From Halobacteriales archaeon QS_4_69_31 (GTDB taxonomy: Archaea > Halobacteriota > Halobacteria > Halobacteriales > Haloarculaceae), in assembly GCA_003021655.1 (NCBI GenBank), contig PXRP01000014.1:62001-126000 (forward strand): DNA of 64,000 bases. Reading direction: 5' to 3'. This document shows positions 8,542 through 17,024 of this stretch, piece after piece. The notes beneath the pieces are model-generated. The model was not told where the DNA came from, searched no databases, and worked only from the letters and a program-made list of their open reading frames with translations. Numbering within the stretch: position 1 is the stretch's first letter; each line of letters begins with the position of its first letter. The position numbers and the translations under genes were made by a program.

Positions 8542-9165
8542 CTACGCGAACAGCACCCCCTCGGTGACGTGTTCCAACACCGCGTCGACGCCCTCGCCGG
8601 TCTTGCAGTTGGTGAAAACCGTCGGACCGTCCCGGACCGCCTCGGTGTCGGCTCGCATCACGTCCAGGTCGGCGCCGACGTGGGGCGCGAGGTCGGTCTT
8701 GTTGACGACCAGCAGGTCACACTCGACGACGCCGGGGCCGCGCTTGCGCGGGATGTCCTCGCCCTCGGCCGCGGAGATGACGTACAGCGAGTAGTCCGCG
8801 AGTTCGGGGTTGAACGTCGCGGCGAGGTTGTCGCCGCCGCTCTCGACTATCACCAGGTCCAGGTCCGGGTGGTCGGCGAGGAACTCCTCGACCTGCGTGA
8901 GGTTCATCGAGGGGTCCTCGCGGATGCCGGTGTGGGGACAGGCCCCGGTCTCGACGCCGGCCACCAGGTCCGGCGGGACCAGCCCCGCGAACCGCTCGCG
9001 CAGGGCGTCGGCGTCCTCCTGTGTGAGGATGTCGTTGGCGATGACGCCCACGTCCAGGTCCCGCTCGCACAGCCGCGGCACGAGTTCGCTCACCAGCGTC
9101 GTCTTGCCGGAGCCGACCGGCCCCCCGACCCCGACCGTCGCCACGTCGCGGTGGGTCAGGCTCAT
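8542..9165 (-). CDS. ureG: urease accessory protein UreG, GTPase
   Basis: A 207-residue SIMIBI-class GTPase that couples GTP hydrolysis to nickel insertion into urease. Visible motifs are the P-loop [14 protein letters not shown] (residues ~14-27), the nickel-binding Cys-Pro-His motif in [12 protein letters not shown], the switch region [14 protein letters not shown] and the guanine-specificity motif [14 protein letters not shown]. The ATG at 9165 overlaps the ureA stop (TGATG). The strongly conserved core lacks the acidic extensions seen in its neighbours. Confidence 0.96.
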   Translation of the reverse strand: MSLTHRDVATVGVGGPVGSGKTTLVSELVPRLCERDLDVGVIANDILTQEDADALRERFAGLVPPDLVAGVETGACPHTGIREDPSMNLTQVEEFLADHPDLDLVIVESGGDNLAATFNPELADYSLYVISAAEGEDIPRKRGPGVVECDLLVVNKTDLAPHVGADLDVMRADTEAVRDGPTVFTNCKTGEGVDAVLEHVTEGVLFA

Positions 9166-9701
9166 CACTCCGCCCCCGGGTCCTGGTCCGCCGCCGGGTC
9201 GGTGCCGTCCGCCGCTGTGCGGCTTCCGACGCCCGTGTCCCCGGCGGCCTCGTCGGTGCTGTCCGCCGCTGGGTCGGTGCCGTTCGCCGTCGCGTCGGCA
9301 CTGGCCGCGGCGCCGGCGTCGTCCGCGCCGCCGCTCTCCCGCCGGCGGTCTCTCCCGCCGTCGGTGGCGGCTTCCCCGGCGCCGTCGTCGGCCGTCTCGG
9401 TCCGGACGGGGTCGTGGACGGTGACGAGTTTCGTCCCGTCGGGGAAGACGGGTTCGACCTGGATCATGTCGACCATCTCGGGGACGCCGGGCATGACGTC
9501 CTCGCGGCCGAGCAACTGGGTGGCGCCCGAGCGGATCTCGGCGACGCTCTGGCCTTCGCGGGCGCGCTCGATGCACCAGTCGGAGATGTACGCGACCGTC
9601 TCGGGGTGGTTCAGCCTGACGCCGCGCTCCTTGCGGCGGCGGGCGAGTTCTGCGGCCATGAAGACGGTCAGTCGTTCGCGTTCTTTCGGCGTGAGGTTCA
9701 T
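9165..9701 (-). CDS. ureA: urease gamma subunit UreA with long acidic tail
   Basis: 178 residues. The first ~100 form the conserved small urease subunit ([20 protein letters not shown], then [39 protein letters not shown]). UreA is one of three structural subunits of the enzyme that hydrolyses urea to ammonia and carbamate. The last ~75 residues are a low-complexity Ala/Asp/Gly/Thr tail with repeated GTDPAAD-like units, absent from bacterial UreA (~100 aa). The ATG overlaps the ureC stop (ATGA). The tail is either a salt-adaptive extension or a linker; its sequence looks repeat-derived. Confidence 0.93.
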   Translation of the reverse strand: MNLTPKERERLTVFMAAELARRRKERGVRLNHPETVAYISDWCIERAREGQSVAEIRSGATQLLGREDVMPGVPEMVDMIQVEPVFPDGTKLVTVHDPVRTETADDGAGEAATDGGRDRRRESGGADDAGAAASADATANGTDPAADSTDEAAGDTGVGSRTAADGTDPAADQDPGAE

Positions 9702-11416
9702 AGCAGGTACCGCTGTGCGAGTGGCAGTTCGTCGCTCGGTTCGCAGGCGACGACCTCGCCGTCGACTCGCACCTCGAACGTCTCCGGGTCGACCGCGATG
9801 TCGTCGGGACAGTAGCTGTTGTAGTGCATGTCGCCCTTGCCGGGGGTGCGGGCACCCGAGACGGGGACGACCTGCGATTCGAGCCCGTAGGCCTCGTCGA
9901 CACCGGCCTCGACGGCGGCCCGGCTGACAAACGACAGCGAGAGGCCGTGTTTGGCCGCGCCGGCCGCGCCGGCGCGGGGCCGCTGCATGACCGGCTCGCA
10001 GGTCATCAGCGAGCCGTTGGCCTCGCCCATCTCCGAGTAGGTCGGGAACCCGCCCTTGAACGTCATCGCGGGCTTGACCCCGAAGAACGCGGGGTCCCAC
10101 AGCACCACGTCGGCGAGTTTCCCGGGTTCGAGCGTCCCGACGTACTCCTCGATGCCGGCCGAGATGGCCGGGTTGACGGTGTACTTCGAGAGGTAGCGTT
10201 TCACGCGGAAATTGTCGGCCTCGTCGTGGGTGTCGGCGGACTCGTCCTCGGGGAGCGGGCCGCGCTGGGCTTTCATTTTCGAGGCGGTCTGCCAGGTCCG
10301 CGCGACGAGTTCGGCCATGCGTCCCATCGCCTGGGAGTCGGTGGTCATCATCGAGATGGCGCCCACGTCGTGGAGGACGTCCTCGGCGCCGATGGTCTCG
10401 GCGCGGACCCGCGACTCCGCGAAGGCCACGTCCTCGGGGACGTCCGGGTTGAGGTGGTGACAGACCATCACCATGTCCAGGTGCTCGTCGAACGTGTTGA
10501 CGGTGTAGGGCATCGAGGGGTTCGTCGACGAGGGGAGCATGTTGGGCTGGCCGACCATCTCCATGATGTCGGGCGCGTGGCCCCCGCCCGCGCCCTCGAT
10601 GTGGAACAGGTGCATCGTCCGGCCGTCGACGGCGGCGAAGGTGTTCTCGACGAACCCCGCCTCGTTGAGGGTGTCGGTGTGCATACACACCTGAACGTCC
10701 TCGTCTTCGGCGACGTCCAGACAGGTGTCGATGGCCGCGGGCATCGACCCCCAGTCCTCGTGGAGTTTCAGCCCGCAGGCGCCGGCCTCGACCTGCTCGC
10801 GCAGGGGACCGGGTTTCGACGCGTTGCCCTTCCCGTAGAAGCCGACGTTGACCGGCCACTCCTCGGCGGCCTGGAGGAACCGCTTGGTATTCTCGGGGCC
10901 GGTCGTGCAGGTGGTCGCGCCGCCGCCGTAGCCGCCCCCGATCATCGTCGTGATCCCCGAGGCCAGCGCGTGTTCGTGCAACTGCGCTGAGTTCCAGTGG
11001 ACGTGGATGTCCAGGGCACCCGGCGTCGCGATTTTCCCCTCCGCGGGGTAGACGTCCGTCGAGGGGCCGACGACCATGTCGACGCCGTCCATCGTATCGG
11101 GGTTGCCGGCCTTGCCGATACCGGCGATCTCGCCGTCGCGGATCCCGACGTCGGCCGCGACGATACCCAGGACGGGGTCTACCACCAGGGCGTTCGTGAG
11201 CACCCAGTCCAGCGCACCGTCCGCCTGGGTGACGCCCGGTGCCTGCCCGAGGCCGTCACGGAGGGTCTTGCCGCCGCCGAAGACCGCCTCGTCGCCGGCC
11301 GTCCGGAGGTCGGCCTCGACCTCGACGAACAGGTCGGTGTCGCCCAGGCGGACCCGGTCGCCGACGGTCGGCCCGTACAGTTCGGCGTAGGTCTCGCGGT
11401 CGAGTTCGCGGGTCAC
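9698..11416 (-). CDS. ureC: urease alpha subunit UreC (catalytic)
   Basis: A 572-residue catalytic subunit. All nickel and active-site residues are visible: His138 and His140 (ALDIHVHW), carbamylated Lys217 and His219 (GLKLHEDWG), His246 ([11 protein letters not shown]), His272 ([14 protein letters not shown]), flap Cys319-His320 (MVCHHL) and Asp360 ([11 protein letters not shown]). From 217 on the numbering coincides with the Klebsiella enzyme. Two local oddities are that the usual HWICPQ reads HWNSAQ, and the following glycine-rich loop ([15 protein letters not shown]) is about four residues short. The start overlaps the ureB end by 4 nt and the stop overlaps ureA. Confidence 0.97.
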   Translation of the reverse strand: MTRELDRETYAELYGPTVGDRVRLGDTDLFVEVEADLRTAGDEAVFGGGKTLRDGLGQAPGVTQADGALDWVLTNALVVDPVLGIVAADVGIRDGEIAGIGKAGNPDTMDGVDMVVGPSTDVYPAEGKIATPGALDIHVHWNSAQLHEHALASGITTMIGGGYGGGATTCTTGPENTKRFLQAAEEWPVNVGFYGKGNASKPGPLREQVEAGACGLKLHEDWGSMPAAIDTCLDVAEDEDVQVCMHTDTLNEAGFVENTFAAVDGRTMHLFHIEGAGGGHAPDIMEMVGQPNMLPSSTNPSMPYTVNTFDEHLDMVMVCHHLNPDVPEDVAFAESRVRAETIGAEDVLHDVGAISMMTTDSQAMGRMAELVARTWQTASKMKAQRGPLPEDESADTHDEADNFRVKRYLSKYTVNPAISAGIEEYVGTLEPGKLADVVLWDPAFFGVKPAMTFKGGFPTYSEMGEANGSLMTCEPVMQRPRAGAAGAAKHGLSLSFVSRAAVEAGVDEAYGLESQVVPVSGARTPGKGDMHYNSYCPDDIAVDPETFEVRVDGEVVACEPSDELPLAQRYLL

Positions 11417-11868
11417 GCCGACTCCCCCTCGTCGTCCGGCCCGTCGTCGCCCGCCCCGCTCTCGCCGGGGAGTGTCCCCGCCTGGGACGGGATGCCGCCG
11501 AAGCCCCGCCCGCGGGCGCGCTCGACGGCCGCCTCGGGGTCGCCGTCGACGCTCCCGTTCACGAGACCGTTCATCCCGTGGGCGACGCGCTTGCCGCCGA
11601 TGGCGACCAACTCGACCGTCTTCTCGTCACCGGGTTCGAACCGAACGGCCGTCCCCGCGGGGATGTTCAGCCGCATTCCGAACGCGGCCGCCCGGTCGAA
11701 TTCGAGGGCGGCGTTGACCTCGAAGAAGTGGAAGTGCGACCCGACCTGGACCGGCCGGTCGCCGGTGTTGCCGACCGTCACCTCGCCCGTCTCGCGGCCC
11801 TCGTTTATCGTGACTGTTCCCTCCGCGGTGTGGACCGCGCCCGGGACGACCTCCTCGGTCACGGCCAC
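11413..11868 (-). CDS. ureB: urease beta subunit UreB
   Basis: A 151-residue structural subunit and first gene of the urease operon. Conserved features are [51 protein letters not shown] and the [18 protein letters not shown] block. The final ~45 residues are an acidic Gly/Glu/Asp tail. The start is GTG; 54 bp upstream lies an AT-rich palindrome (11922-11938) that probably overlaps the operon promoter. The gap to nikO upstream is 117 nt, so ureB likely has its own promoter although read-through from nik is possible. Confidence 0.94.
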   Translation of the reverse strand: MAVTEEVVPGAVHTAEGTVTINEGRETGEVTVGNTGDRPVQVGSHFHFFEVNAALEFDRAAAFGMRLNIPAGTAVRFEPGDEKTVELVAIGGKRVAHGMNGLVNGSVDGDPEAAVERARGRGFGGIPSQAGTLPGESGAGDDGPDDEGESA

Positions 11869-11921
11869 ACTCCTCCCTCGTGTCGAGCGTGAATCTGCAT
11901 CCGACAGTGGCTTGCGATGAG

Positions 11922-11938
11922 GGTAGTAAAATACTACC
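11922..11938 (-). promoter_or_regulatory. palindromic promoter/operator region of the urease operon
   Basis: GGTAGTA-AAA-TACTACC is a perfect inverted repeat with 7-bp arms and the most AT-rich block between nikO and ureB. Read leftwards it gives TAGTATTTTAC, a plausible TATA element giving a short leader before the ureB GTG. With flanking bases (TAAAATAC at 11927-11934, N14, ATATTTGC at 11949-11956) it also weakly resembles the nikM/nikR inverted repeat, including the 14-bp spacing. Assignment to NikR is inference. Confidence 0.45.
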
Positions 11939-11985
11939 GCTGTCCAGGATATTTGCGACGAAAGCCGCGAGAGTTGGACGTTCGT

Positions 11986-12900
11986 TTAGTCCCAGCCGTC
12001 GGTCGTCGCGTCGGGCGGGCCGGCGGCCGTGTCGCCGTCGTCCCGGTCGTCGGCCGGCGCGTCCGGAGAGCCGGCGGTGGCGTCCGGGGAGTCGGCCGTC
12101 AGGCCGGCCGGGTCGAGCGCGTCGACGGCCTCGTCGACGGTGAGGGGGACGCGGTCGGCGCCGGCCCGGTCGAACAGTTCGACCACCTGCGGGACGGCGA
12201 GGTCACACGACGCCAGGAGGTCGCGGTCGGTCAGGACCTCGCGCGTGGGGCCGACCGCGGCGACGGTGCCGTCGCCGTCGAGCAGGTAGACGCGGTCGGC
12301 GACGTGGGGAACGAGTTCGGTGTCGGGCGTCGAGACGACGGTCGTCACGCCGTCGTCGTGCCACTCGGCGAGCAGGCGGAGGACCGCCGCACGATTGGCG
12401 GCGTCGACGTTCGAGACGGGTTCGTCGAGCAACAGGACGTCCGGGTCGACGGTCAGCGCGCTCGCCAGCGCGGCCCGGCGTTGCTGGCCGCCGCTGAGAC
12501 AGAAGGGCGGCCTGTCGAGCAGGCCCTTGAGGCCGAGGCGGTCGGCGAGGCGCGCGACCCGGTCGTCGACGACCGCCGGGGGGAGGTCCAGTTGCGCCGG
12601 GCCGTACTCCATGTCCTCGCGGACGGTGGGGTTGAAGAGGTACTCCGACGGGTCCTGCGTGAGGACGCTCACCCGGTCGCGGACCTCCTCCGGCGGGACG
12701 GCCGCGCCGAAGTAGCGACGCGTCCCCGCGTCGGGGTCGAGCAAACCGCCCAGCACCCCGAGGAGTGTGCTCTTGCCGGCGCCGTTGGGACCCAGGAGCG
12801 CGACCCGCTCGCCGCGGTCGACGGTGACGTCGACGTCGTCCAGCCCGACCGTCCCGTCGGGGTACTCGTAGCGGAGGCCGGCCGCCTCGATGGCGGTCAC
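11986..12900 (-). CDS. nikO: nickel ECF transporter ATP-binding protein NikO/CbiO
   Basis: A 304-residue ABC ATPase with Walker A (LLGPNGAGKSTLLGVL), Q-loop (VLTQDPSEYLFNPTV), ABC signature (CLSGGQQRRAALASAL), Walker B (VLLLDEPVSNVD) and H-loop region (VSTPDTE). The usual H-loop histidine position reads Asp or Thr here, so check this by alignment. The last ~80 residues are an acidic Asp/Pro/Gly tail. The GTG at 12900 overlaps the nikQ stop (GTGA). It energises the NikMNQ importer. Nickel rather than cobalt is inferred from the adjacent urease genes and NikR. Confidence 0.9.
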   Translation of the reverse strand: MTAIEAAGLRYEYPDGTVGLDDVDVTVDRGERVALLGPNGAGKSTLLGVLGGLLDPDAGTRRYFGAAVPPEEVRDRVSVLTQDPSEYLFNPTVREDMEYGPAQLDLPPAVVDDRVARLADRLGLKGLLDRPPFCLSGGQQRRAALASALTVDPDVLLLDEPVSNVDAANRAAVLRLLAEWHDDGVTTVVSTPDTELVPHVADRVYLLDGDGTVAAVGPTREVLTDRDLLASCDLAVPQVVELFDRAGADRVPLTVDEAVDALDPAGLTADSPDATAGSPDAPADDRDDGDTAAGPPDATTDGWD

Positions 12901-13688
12901 GCGAGGACCACCGCCCCGACGGTGACGGCGACGAGCGCCCCGAAGGCGGCGTCGGCCGGGCCGAGCGACCCGCCGCGGTCGTAGCCGGCGACACCGCCGC
13001 CGCCGCGTGCCCGCGCCGCCCGCCCGACGCGCTCGCCACGCTCCAGCGTCCGGCGGAGGAACGTACCCAGGAAGTGGCCGGAGTCGCGCCAGGTCTCGCG
13101 CAGGGTCGGCGTCCGGAGCGTGCGCGCGCGCCTGGCCCGGGCCATCCGGCCGAGTTCCCCGAAGAAGACGAACAGGTACCGGTAGGTGACCCCGAGGAGC
13201 ACGACGGCGGTCGGCGGGACGCCGACGCGGCGCGCGGCCGCCAGCAGCGCCGACACGCGGGTGGTCGTCACCAGCAACGCCAGGAAACCGGCGGCGGCGG
13301 CCACCCGGCAGGCGAAAAGCAGGACGTACGCGCTCCCGGGCCGGGTGAGGGGCGTCCCGGCCAGCGAGGGGCCGCCCGTCAGCACCGCCTGGGGCGCGAC
13401 GACGACCACGGCGACGGCGGCCGGGCCGGCGGTCCGCCCGAGGAACGCCCGCGCCGGGACGCGCGAGACGACCGCGAGGCCGCCCGCGAGCGCGAGCAGC
13501 GCCGCCGCCTCGACGACGGCCGGGCGCGTCACCGCGAGGACGACGAGGGCGACAAGCCCCGCGGCTTTCACGGCGGGAGCGACCCGCTGGAGGAAGCCGT
13601 CGCGCTCGGCCCCCGACTCGGCCAGCAGGAACCACCGGGCCCGCGCGGAGATGTCCGCGACGGTGCCCGCGAGCGCGTCAGTCGCCAT
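12897..13688 (-). CDS. nikQ: ECF transporter transmembrane (T) component NikQ/CbiQ
   Basis: 263 residues with about five to six hydrophobic segments and the cytoplasmic coupling helices of EcfT proteins, seen as two Ala-Arg motifs (ARRARTLRTPTLRETW and RVGRAARARGGGG). It links the ATPase NikO to the substrate-binding NikM. The ATG overlaps the end of nikN by 11 nt and its TGA overlaps the nikO GTG, so the four nik genes are co-translated in the order M-N-Q-O. Confidence 0.88.
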   Translation of the reverse strand: MATDALAGTVADISARARWFLLAESGAERDGFLQRVAPAVKAAGLVALVVLAVTRPAVVEAAALLALAGGLAVVSRVPARAFLGRTAGPAAVAVVVVAPQAVLTGGPSLAGTPLTRPGSAYVLLFACRVAAAAGFLALLVTTTRVSALLAAARRVGVPPTAVVLLGVTYRYLFVFFGELGRMARARRARTLRTPTLRETWRDSGHFLGTFLRRTLERGERVGRAARARGGGGVAGYDRGGSLGPADAAFGALVAVTVGAVVLA

Positions 13689-13995
13689 CGGTCCCGTCGG
13701 CGAGAACCCGGCCCAGTCCGGTGGCCACCGCGAGTGTCAGTGCCGTCCCGACGAGGGCGGCGACGAGCGTCCCGAGCGCGGTCGGGGTCCCGGGGACGGT
13801 GTAGCCGGGCAACAGTCCGGTGTGTACGGGGTCGGCGTCGTCGGTCGCACCCGTCGCCTCGGCGGCGTTCTCCAGTGGCTCGGCGTAGCCGACCTGGCCG
13901 GCCGCCCAGCCGAACACCGGCGCGAGGACGACCAGCGCCAGCAACACCAGCGCCGCCGTCGCCCGCCAGTCCCGGACGCGGAGCGGGCCACACAT
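13678..13995 (-). CDS. nikN: NikN/CbiN-like PDGLE-domain membrane protein
   Basis: A 105-residue protein with two membrane helices (residues ~11-31 and ~75-95) flanking an extracellular loop that includes FGWAAGQVGYAEPLENAAE. This matches the PDGLE-type auxiliary component found beside NikM/CbiM. It sits between nikM (58 nt upstream) and nikQ (11-nt overlap). In such systems the small N component helps metal loading of the M component. The ATG reads MCGPLRVRDW. Confidence 0.8.
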   Translation of the reverse strand: MCGPLRVRDWRATAALVLLALVVLAPVFGWAAGQVGYAEPLENAAEATGATDDADPVHTGLLPGYTVPGTPTALGTLVAALVGTALTLAVATGLGRVLADGTDGD

Positions 13996-14053
13996 CAGCG
14001 ACCCACCTCCGGACGGCCGGGCCGGCGGGGCCGTCGGCCGGCGACCCGGACCA

Positions 14054-14689
14054 TCAGGCGCTCACCCCCGAGCGGTCGGGCCAGAGGTCGGGACGGGCGT
14101 CGGCCAGCGAGCGCGCGACGACGGCCGTGACCGCCCCCTCGACGAGGCCGAGGACGAGGTGGCCGACGCCCATAATCGCCACGACGGTCAGCGTCTCGTA
14201 GGCGAACGCCGACGAGGCGCCCAGTTGCAGGGCGGCCGCGAGCGCGCCCGCGGTGATGCCCAGCCAGCCGGCGGCGAAGGCCCCGCCGAACGGGCTGTAG
14301 GGGGCGACCAGCCGGTAGACCGCGTAGCCGACGTACACCTCGACGACAGCCATGTTGAAGACGTTCGCGCCGAGGACGACGACGCCGCCGTCGCCAAAGA
14401 GCAGGCTCTGGACCGTCACGACGGTGGCGACACAGAGCGCCCCGAGGTGCGGGCCGAGCAGGATGGCCGCGAGCGCGCCGCCGACGAAGTGGGCGCTCGT
14501 CCCGCCGGGGATGGGCCAGTTGAGCATCTGTGCGGCGAAGACGCCGGCCGCGACCACGCCCACGAGGGGGGCGCGCTCCCCGTCGACGGCCCCCTCCGAG
14601 CGGCGCGCCGCGACCGCGAGGACGACGACGGACGCGACGGCCAGCGCCACCGCGACCGGCAGGTCGACGTACCCGTCCGGAATGTGCAT
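14054..14689 (-). CDS. nikM: nickel ECF transporter substrate-binding component NikM/CbiM
   Basis: A 211-residue integral membrane protein starting MHIPDGYVDL, the hallmark of NikM/CbiM in which the N-terminal amine, His2 and nearby histidines coordinate the metal. Other family segments are MLNWPIPGGTSAHFVGG, GPHLGALCVATVVTVQSLLFGDGG and GANVFNMA. It is the first gene of nikMNQO. The minus-strand TATA-like AT block just before it is one half of an inverted repeat (14713-14742) that fits a NikR operator, so nickel-responsive repression is likely. Confidence 0.93.
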   Translation of the reverse strand: MHIPDGYVDLPVAVALAVASVVVLAVAARRSEGAVDGERAPLVGVVAAGVFAAQMLNWPIPGGTSAHFVGGALAAILLGPHLGALCVATVVTVQSLLFGDGGVVVLGANVFNMAVVEVYVGYAVYRLVAPYSPFGGAFAAGWLGITAGALAAALQLGASSAFAYETLTVVAIMGVGHLVLGLVEGAVTAVVARSLADARPDLWPDRSGVSA

Positions 14690-14712
14690 ACCGCCGGTTC
14701 TGCCACCACGGG

Positions 14713-14742
14713 AATAATACTTTTCGTTGGTGCAGTATTATT
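14713..14742. promoter_or_regulatory. candidate NikR operator between nikM and nikR
   Basis: AATAATAC (14713-14720), 14 bp, GTATTATT (14735-14742) is a perfect 8-bp inverted repeat. Bacterial NikR binds GTATGA-N16-TCATAC, similar in architecture. The left half-site overlaps the expected TATA position of nikM (about 25-30 bp before its ATG), so binding would block that promoter; nikR starts about 78 bp to the right. Confidence 0.7.
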
Positions 14743-14819
14743 TGTGGCGGCTGCGGGTCGGGCGGGCCCGGAGCGGGGCCGACATGAAACCTCTTTGCGG
14801 GGGGTGGCATAGCGGGGGT

Positions 14820-15230
14820 ATGGGAGACGACCTCGACCGGATCAGTCTGACGCTCCCGTCGTCGATGGTCGACCGGCTCGACGGCATCGTCGCGGACTGG
14901 GAGTACGCCAGCCGTTCGGAGGCGATCCGGGACTCGCTGCGGGACTTCTTCGCGGCCTACGAGTGGGAGAGCGGCGACGAGTCCGTCCACCGCGGGACCG
15001 TCGTCGTCGTCCACGACCACCACGTCGACGGCATCGCCGACGCGCTCCAGACCATCCAACACGAGATGGCCGACCACATCACCTCGGTCCAGCACATCCA
15101 CCTCTCGCACGACACCTGCATGGAGACGCTGGTCGTCGACGGCCCCGGCACCGCTATCACCGAACTCGCCAACCGCCTGCGGGCGCTCGACGGCGCCCGC
15201 CAGGTGAAAGTCGTCGTCGTCGACGAGTAG
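14820..15230 (+). CDS. nikR: nickel-responsive transcriptional regulator NikR
   Basis: A 136-residue NikR. The N-terminal ribbon-helix-helix domain reads DRISLTLPSSMVDRLDGIV then YASRSEAIRDSLRDFF. The C-terminal ACT-like domain contains the metal-site residues of NikR: a His in VVVVHDHHVDG, the HIHLSHDTCMETL segment (His, His, Cys), and the intervening QHEMADH. NikR represses nickel uptake when nickel binds. It is divergent from nikM with a palindrome in between, which supports autoregulation and control of nikMNQO. The ATG at 14820 gives the usual length. Confidence 0.95.
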   Translation: MGDDLDRISLTLPSSMVDRLDGIVADWEYASRSEAIRDSLRDFFAAYEWESGDESVHRGTVVVVHDHHVDGIADALQTIQHEMADHITSVQHIHLSHDTCMETLVVDGPGTAITELANRLRALDGARQVKVVVVDE

Positions 15231-15322
15231 TCCGGGCGTTCGCCGTCGCACGGTTTTCGGAGACGCCGTGGCGGGTGTGGTCCCGGGGGCACGCTCAAGA
15301 GCGGTCCGGCACAAGAGCGGGT

Positions 15323-15784
15323 ATGCGCGTCAGCGTCATCGGCGGCAGTACGGTCACCGACGAGGCGTACGGCCGGGCCGAGCGGGTCGGTCGCCTGCTG
15401 GGCGAGCGCGGCCACGAGGTGGTCTGTGGGGGCCGCGGCGGGGTCATGGAGGCAGTCTGTGCCGGCGCCCGCGCGGCCGGCGGCCACACCGTCGGGATCC
15501 TCCCCGGGTCGCGCCCCGCTGGCGCCAACGAGTACGTCGAGACGGTCATCGCGACCGGCATGGGCAACGCCCGCAATCCGCTGGTCGTGCTGAACGGCGA
15601 CGCCGTCATCGCGGTCGACGGCGGTCCCGGCACGCTCTCGGAACTGGGCCACGCGCTGGATTCCGGCAAGCCCGTGGCAGGCCTGGCTACCCACCGAATC
15701 GACGGCGTCGACGGCATCGAACACGTCGACTCGCCGAGCGAAGCGGTCGCGTACGTGGAAACCGAGGCGGGAGCGGATACGTAG
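15323..15784 (+). CDS. LOG-like / TIGR00725 family Rossmann protein
   Basis: 153 residues with a Rossmann-like fold. It starts MRVSVIGGSTV, then VVCGGRGGVMEAVCAGA, ILPGSRP and the VDGGPGTLSELGHAL loop, which correspond to the nucleotide-binding motifs of the TIGR00725/LOG-related family. Biochemical role is not established for haloarchaeal members. The proteins are related to nucleoside 5'-monophosphate phosphoribohydrolases but lack the exact PGGxGTxxE motif. It stands alone, 92 nt after nikR and convergent with the Cdc6 gene. Confidence 0.8.
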   Translation: MRVSVIGGSTVTDEAYGRAERVGRLLGERGHEVVCGGRGGVMEAVCAGARAAGGHTVGILPGSRPAGANEYVETVIATGMGNARNPLVVLNGDAVIAVDGGPGTLSELGHALDSGKPVAGLATHRIDGVDGIEHVDSPSEAVAYVETEAGADT

Positions 15785-15815
15785 TCCGGACCGTGGCGCA
15801 CAGTCGTCGAGCCGG

Positions 15816-16943
15816 TCACAACCGTTCGAGGACGGCGTCGGCGTCGTAGTTGAGCGTCAGCTCACGGGACCGGCCCCGGCCCTCGACGTCGGCGTAGGTG
15901 GCGTCGATGATGTCCAGCTGGTCGAGCTTGTTGATGACCTCCGAGTAGCGAGTGTACCCGAGGCCAGTCCGGTCGTTGAAGACGTCGTAGATCTCGCCGG
16001 CGCGTCGCCCGTCGTGTTCGGCGATCACGCCCAGGAGGGCGCTCTCGGCGTCGGACAGCTCCTGGAGGCGCCGCGAGAGATGGACGTACTTGGACTTGTC
16101 GTAGGCCTTCTCGACGTCCTCCATCCCGATCTCGCGGCTGGCGCGCATCTCGGCGTTCAGCCCCGCGCGGTGGAGCAGGTCGATCCCCACCCGCAGGTCG
16201 CCGCCCTGCTCCTCGGTACACTCGGCGACGCGGTCGAGGACGGGCGCGGTGATCACGCCCTCGTGAAACCCCCGGTCGACGCGCTCGGCGAGGATGTCGA
16301 CGGTCTCGGGCTGGTCGTACTTCGGGAAGTAGACGTCCTCGGGCCGGAAGACGCTCTGGACGCGCGTGTCCAGTGCCTCGATCACGTCCAGGTCCAGGTC
16401 CGAGGAGATACAGATGACGCCGATGCGGGCCCCGCCCTGTTCCTCGTGGGCGCGCAACAGCGAGTACAGCGTGTCCGAGGCCTCGTCCTCGTAGAAGAGG
16501 TAGTTCACGTCGTCCAGCGCGACCGCGAGCACCTCGTCGCGCTCGACGAGCCGGTCGGTGATCTGGGAGAACAGCTTCTTGAACGAGATCCCCGAGGAGG
16601 GGGGTTCGTAGTCGAACACGCCCTCGAACAGCCGCGAGAACACCGAATAGCGGGTGGAGTTGACTTGGCAGTTGACCCGCACGCAGCCGACGTCGGTCTG
16701 GGCGCGCAACTCCCCGAACAGCTTCTGGACGGCGGTGGTTTTCCCGGTCCCGGGCGGCCCCCGGGCGACGACGTTCAGCGGACGGGACCCCCGCACCGCC
16801 GGACGGAGCGCGTACTTCAGCGTCTCCATCTGGCTCTCGCGGTGGAGAAACGTCTCCGGAACGTAGTCGATCTCGAAGACGTGCTCGTCGCGGAACACCG
16901 ACTCGTCCCACGACAGCATCCCCTCCTCGGGGTCGTCGGTCAT
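15816..16943 (-). CDS. Orc1/Cdc6 family replication initiator-type AAA+ protein
   Basis: A 375-residue AAA+ protein with Walker A (ARGPPGTGKTTAVQKLF, Lys68), Walker B-like DDVNYLFYEDEAS, sensor segment (GVICISSDLDLDVIEALD) and a C-terminal winged-helix with TGLGYTRYSEVINKLDQLDI. Orc1/Cdc6 proteins bind ORB repeats at archaeal origins and load MCM. I chose the ATG at 16943 (MTDDPEEGMLSW). The upstream frame is repeat-derived. I see no ORB array or AT-rich unwinding element near it, so this may be one of the accessory paralogues haloarchaea carry, possibly regulatory. Confidence 0.88.
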   Translation of the reverse strand: MTDDPEEGMLSWDESVFRDEHVFEIDYVPETFLHRESQMETLKYALRPAVRGSRPLNVVARGPPGTGKTTAVQKLFGELRAQTDVGCVRVNCQVNSTRYSVFSRLFEGVFDYEPPSSGISFKKLFSQITDRLVERDEVLAVALDDVNYLFYEDEASDTLYSLLRAHEEQGGARIGVICISSDLDLDVIEALDTRVQSVFRPEDVYFPKYDQPETVDILAERVDRGFHEGVITAPVLDRVAECTEEQGGDLRVGIDLLHRAGLNAEMRASREIGMEDVEKAYDKSKYVHLSRRLQELSDAESALLGVIAEHDGRRAGEIYDVFNDRTGLGYTRYSEVINKLDQLDIIDATYADVEGRGRSRELTLNYDADAVLERL

Positions 16944-17024
16944 TACTTTCACCACGCTTGCCGCGCCACTTAATCGTTTGTCTATCGCGGTGGAAGTGAA
17001 ACGACCGGCCGGCGGCCGCCCATC

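Noticed and set aside
16944-17024. Replication origin beside cdc6
   Set aside because: I saw only a weak TTTCAC...GTGAAA pair, with no array of ORB-like repeats and no AT-rich unwinding element.
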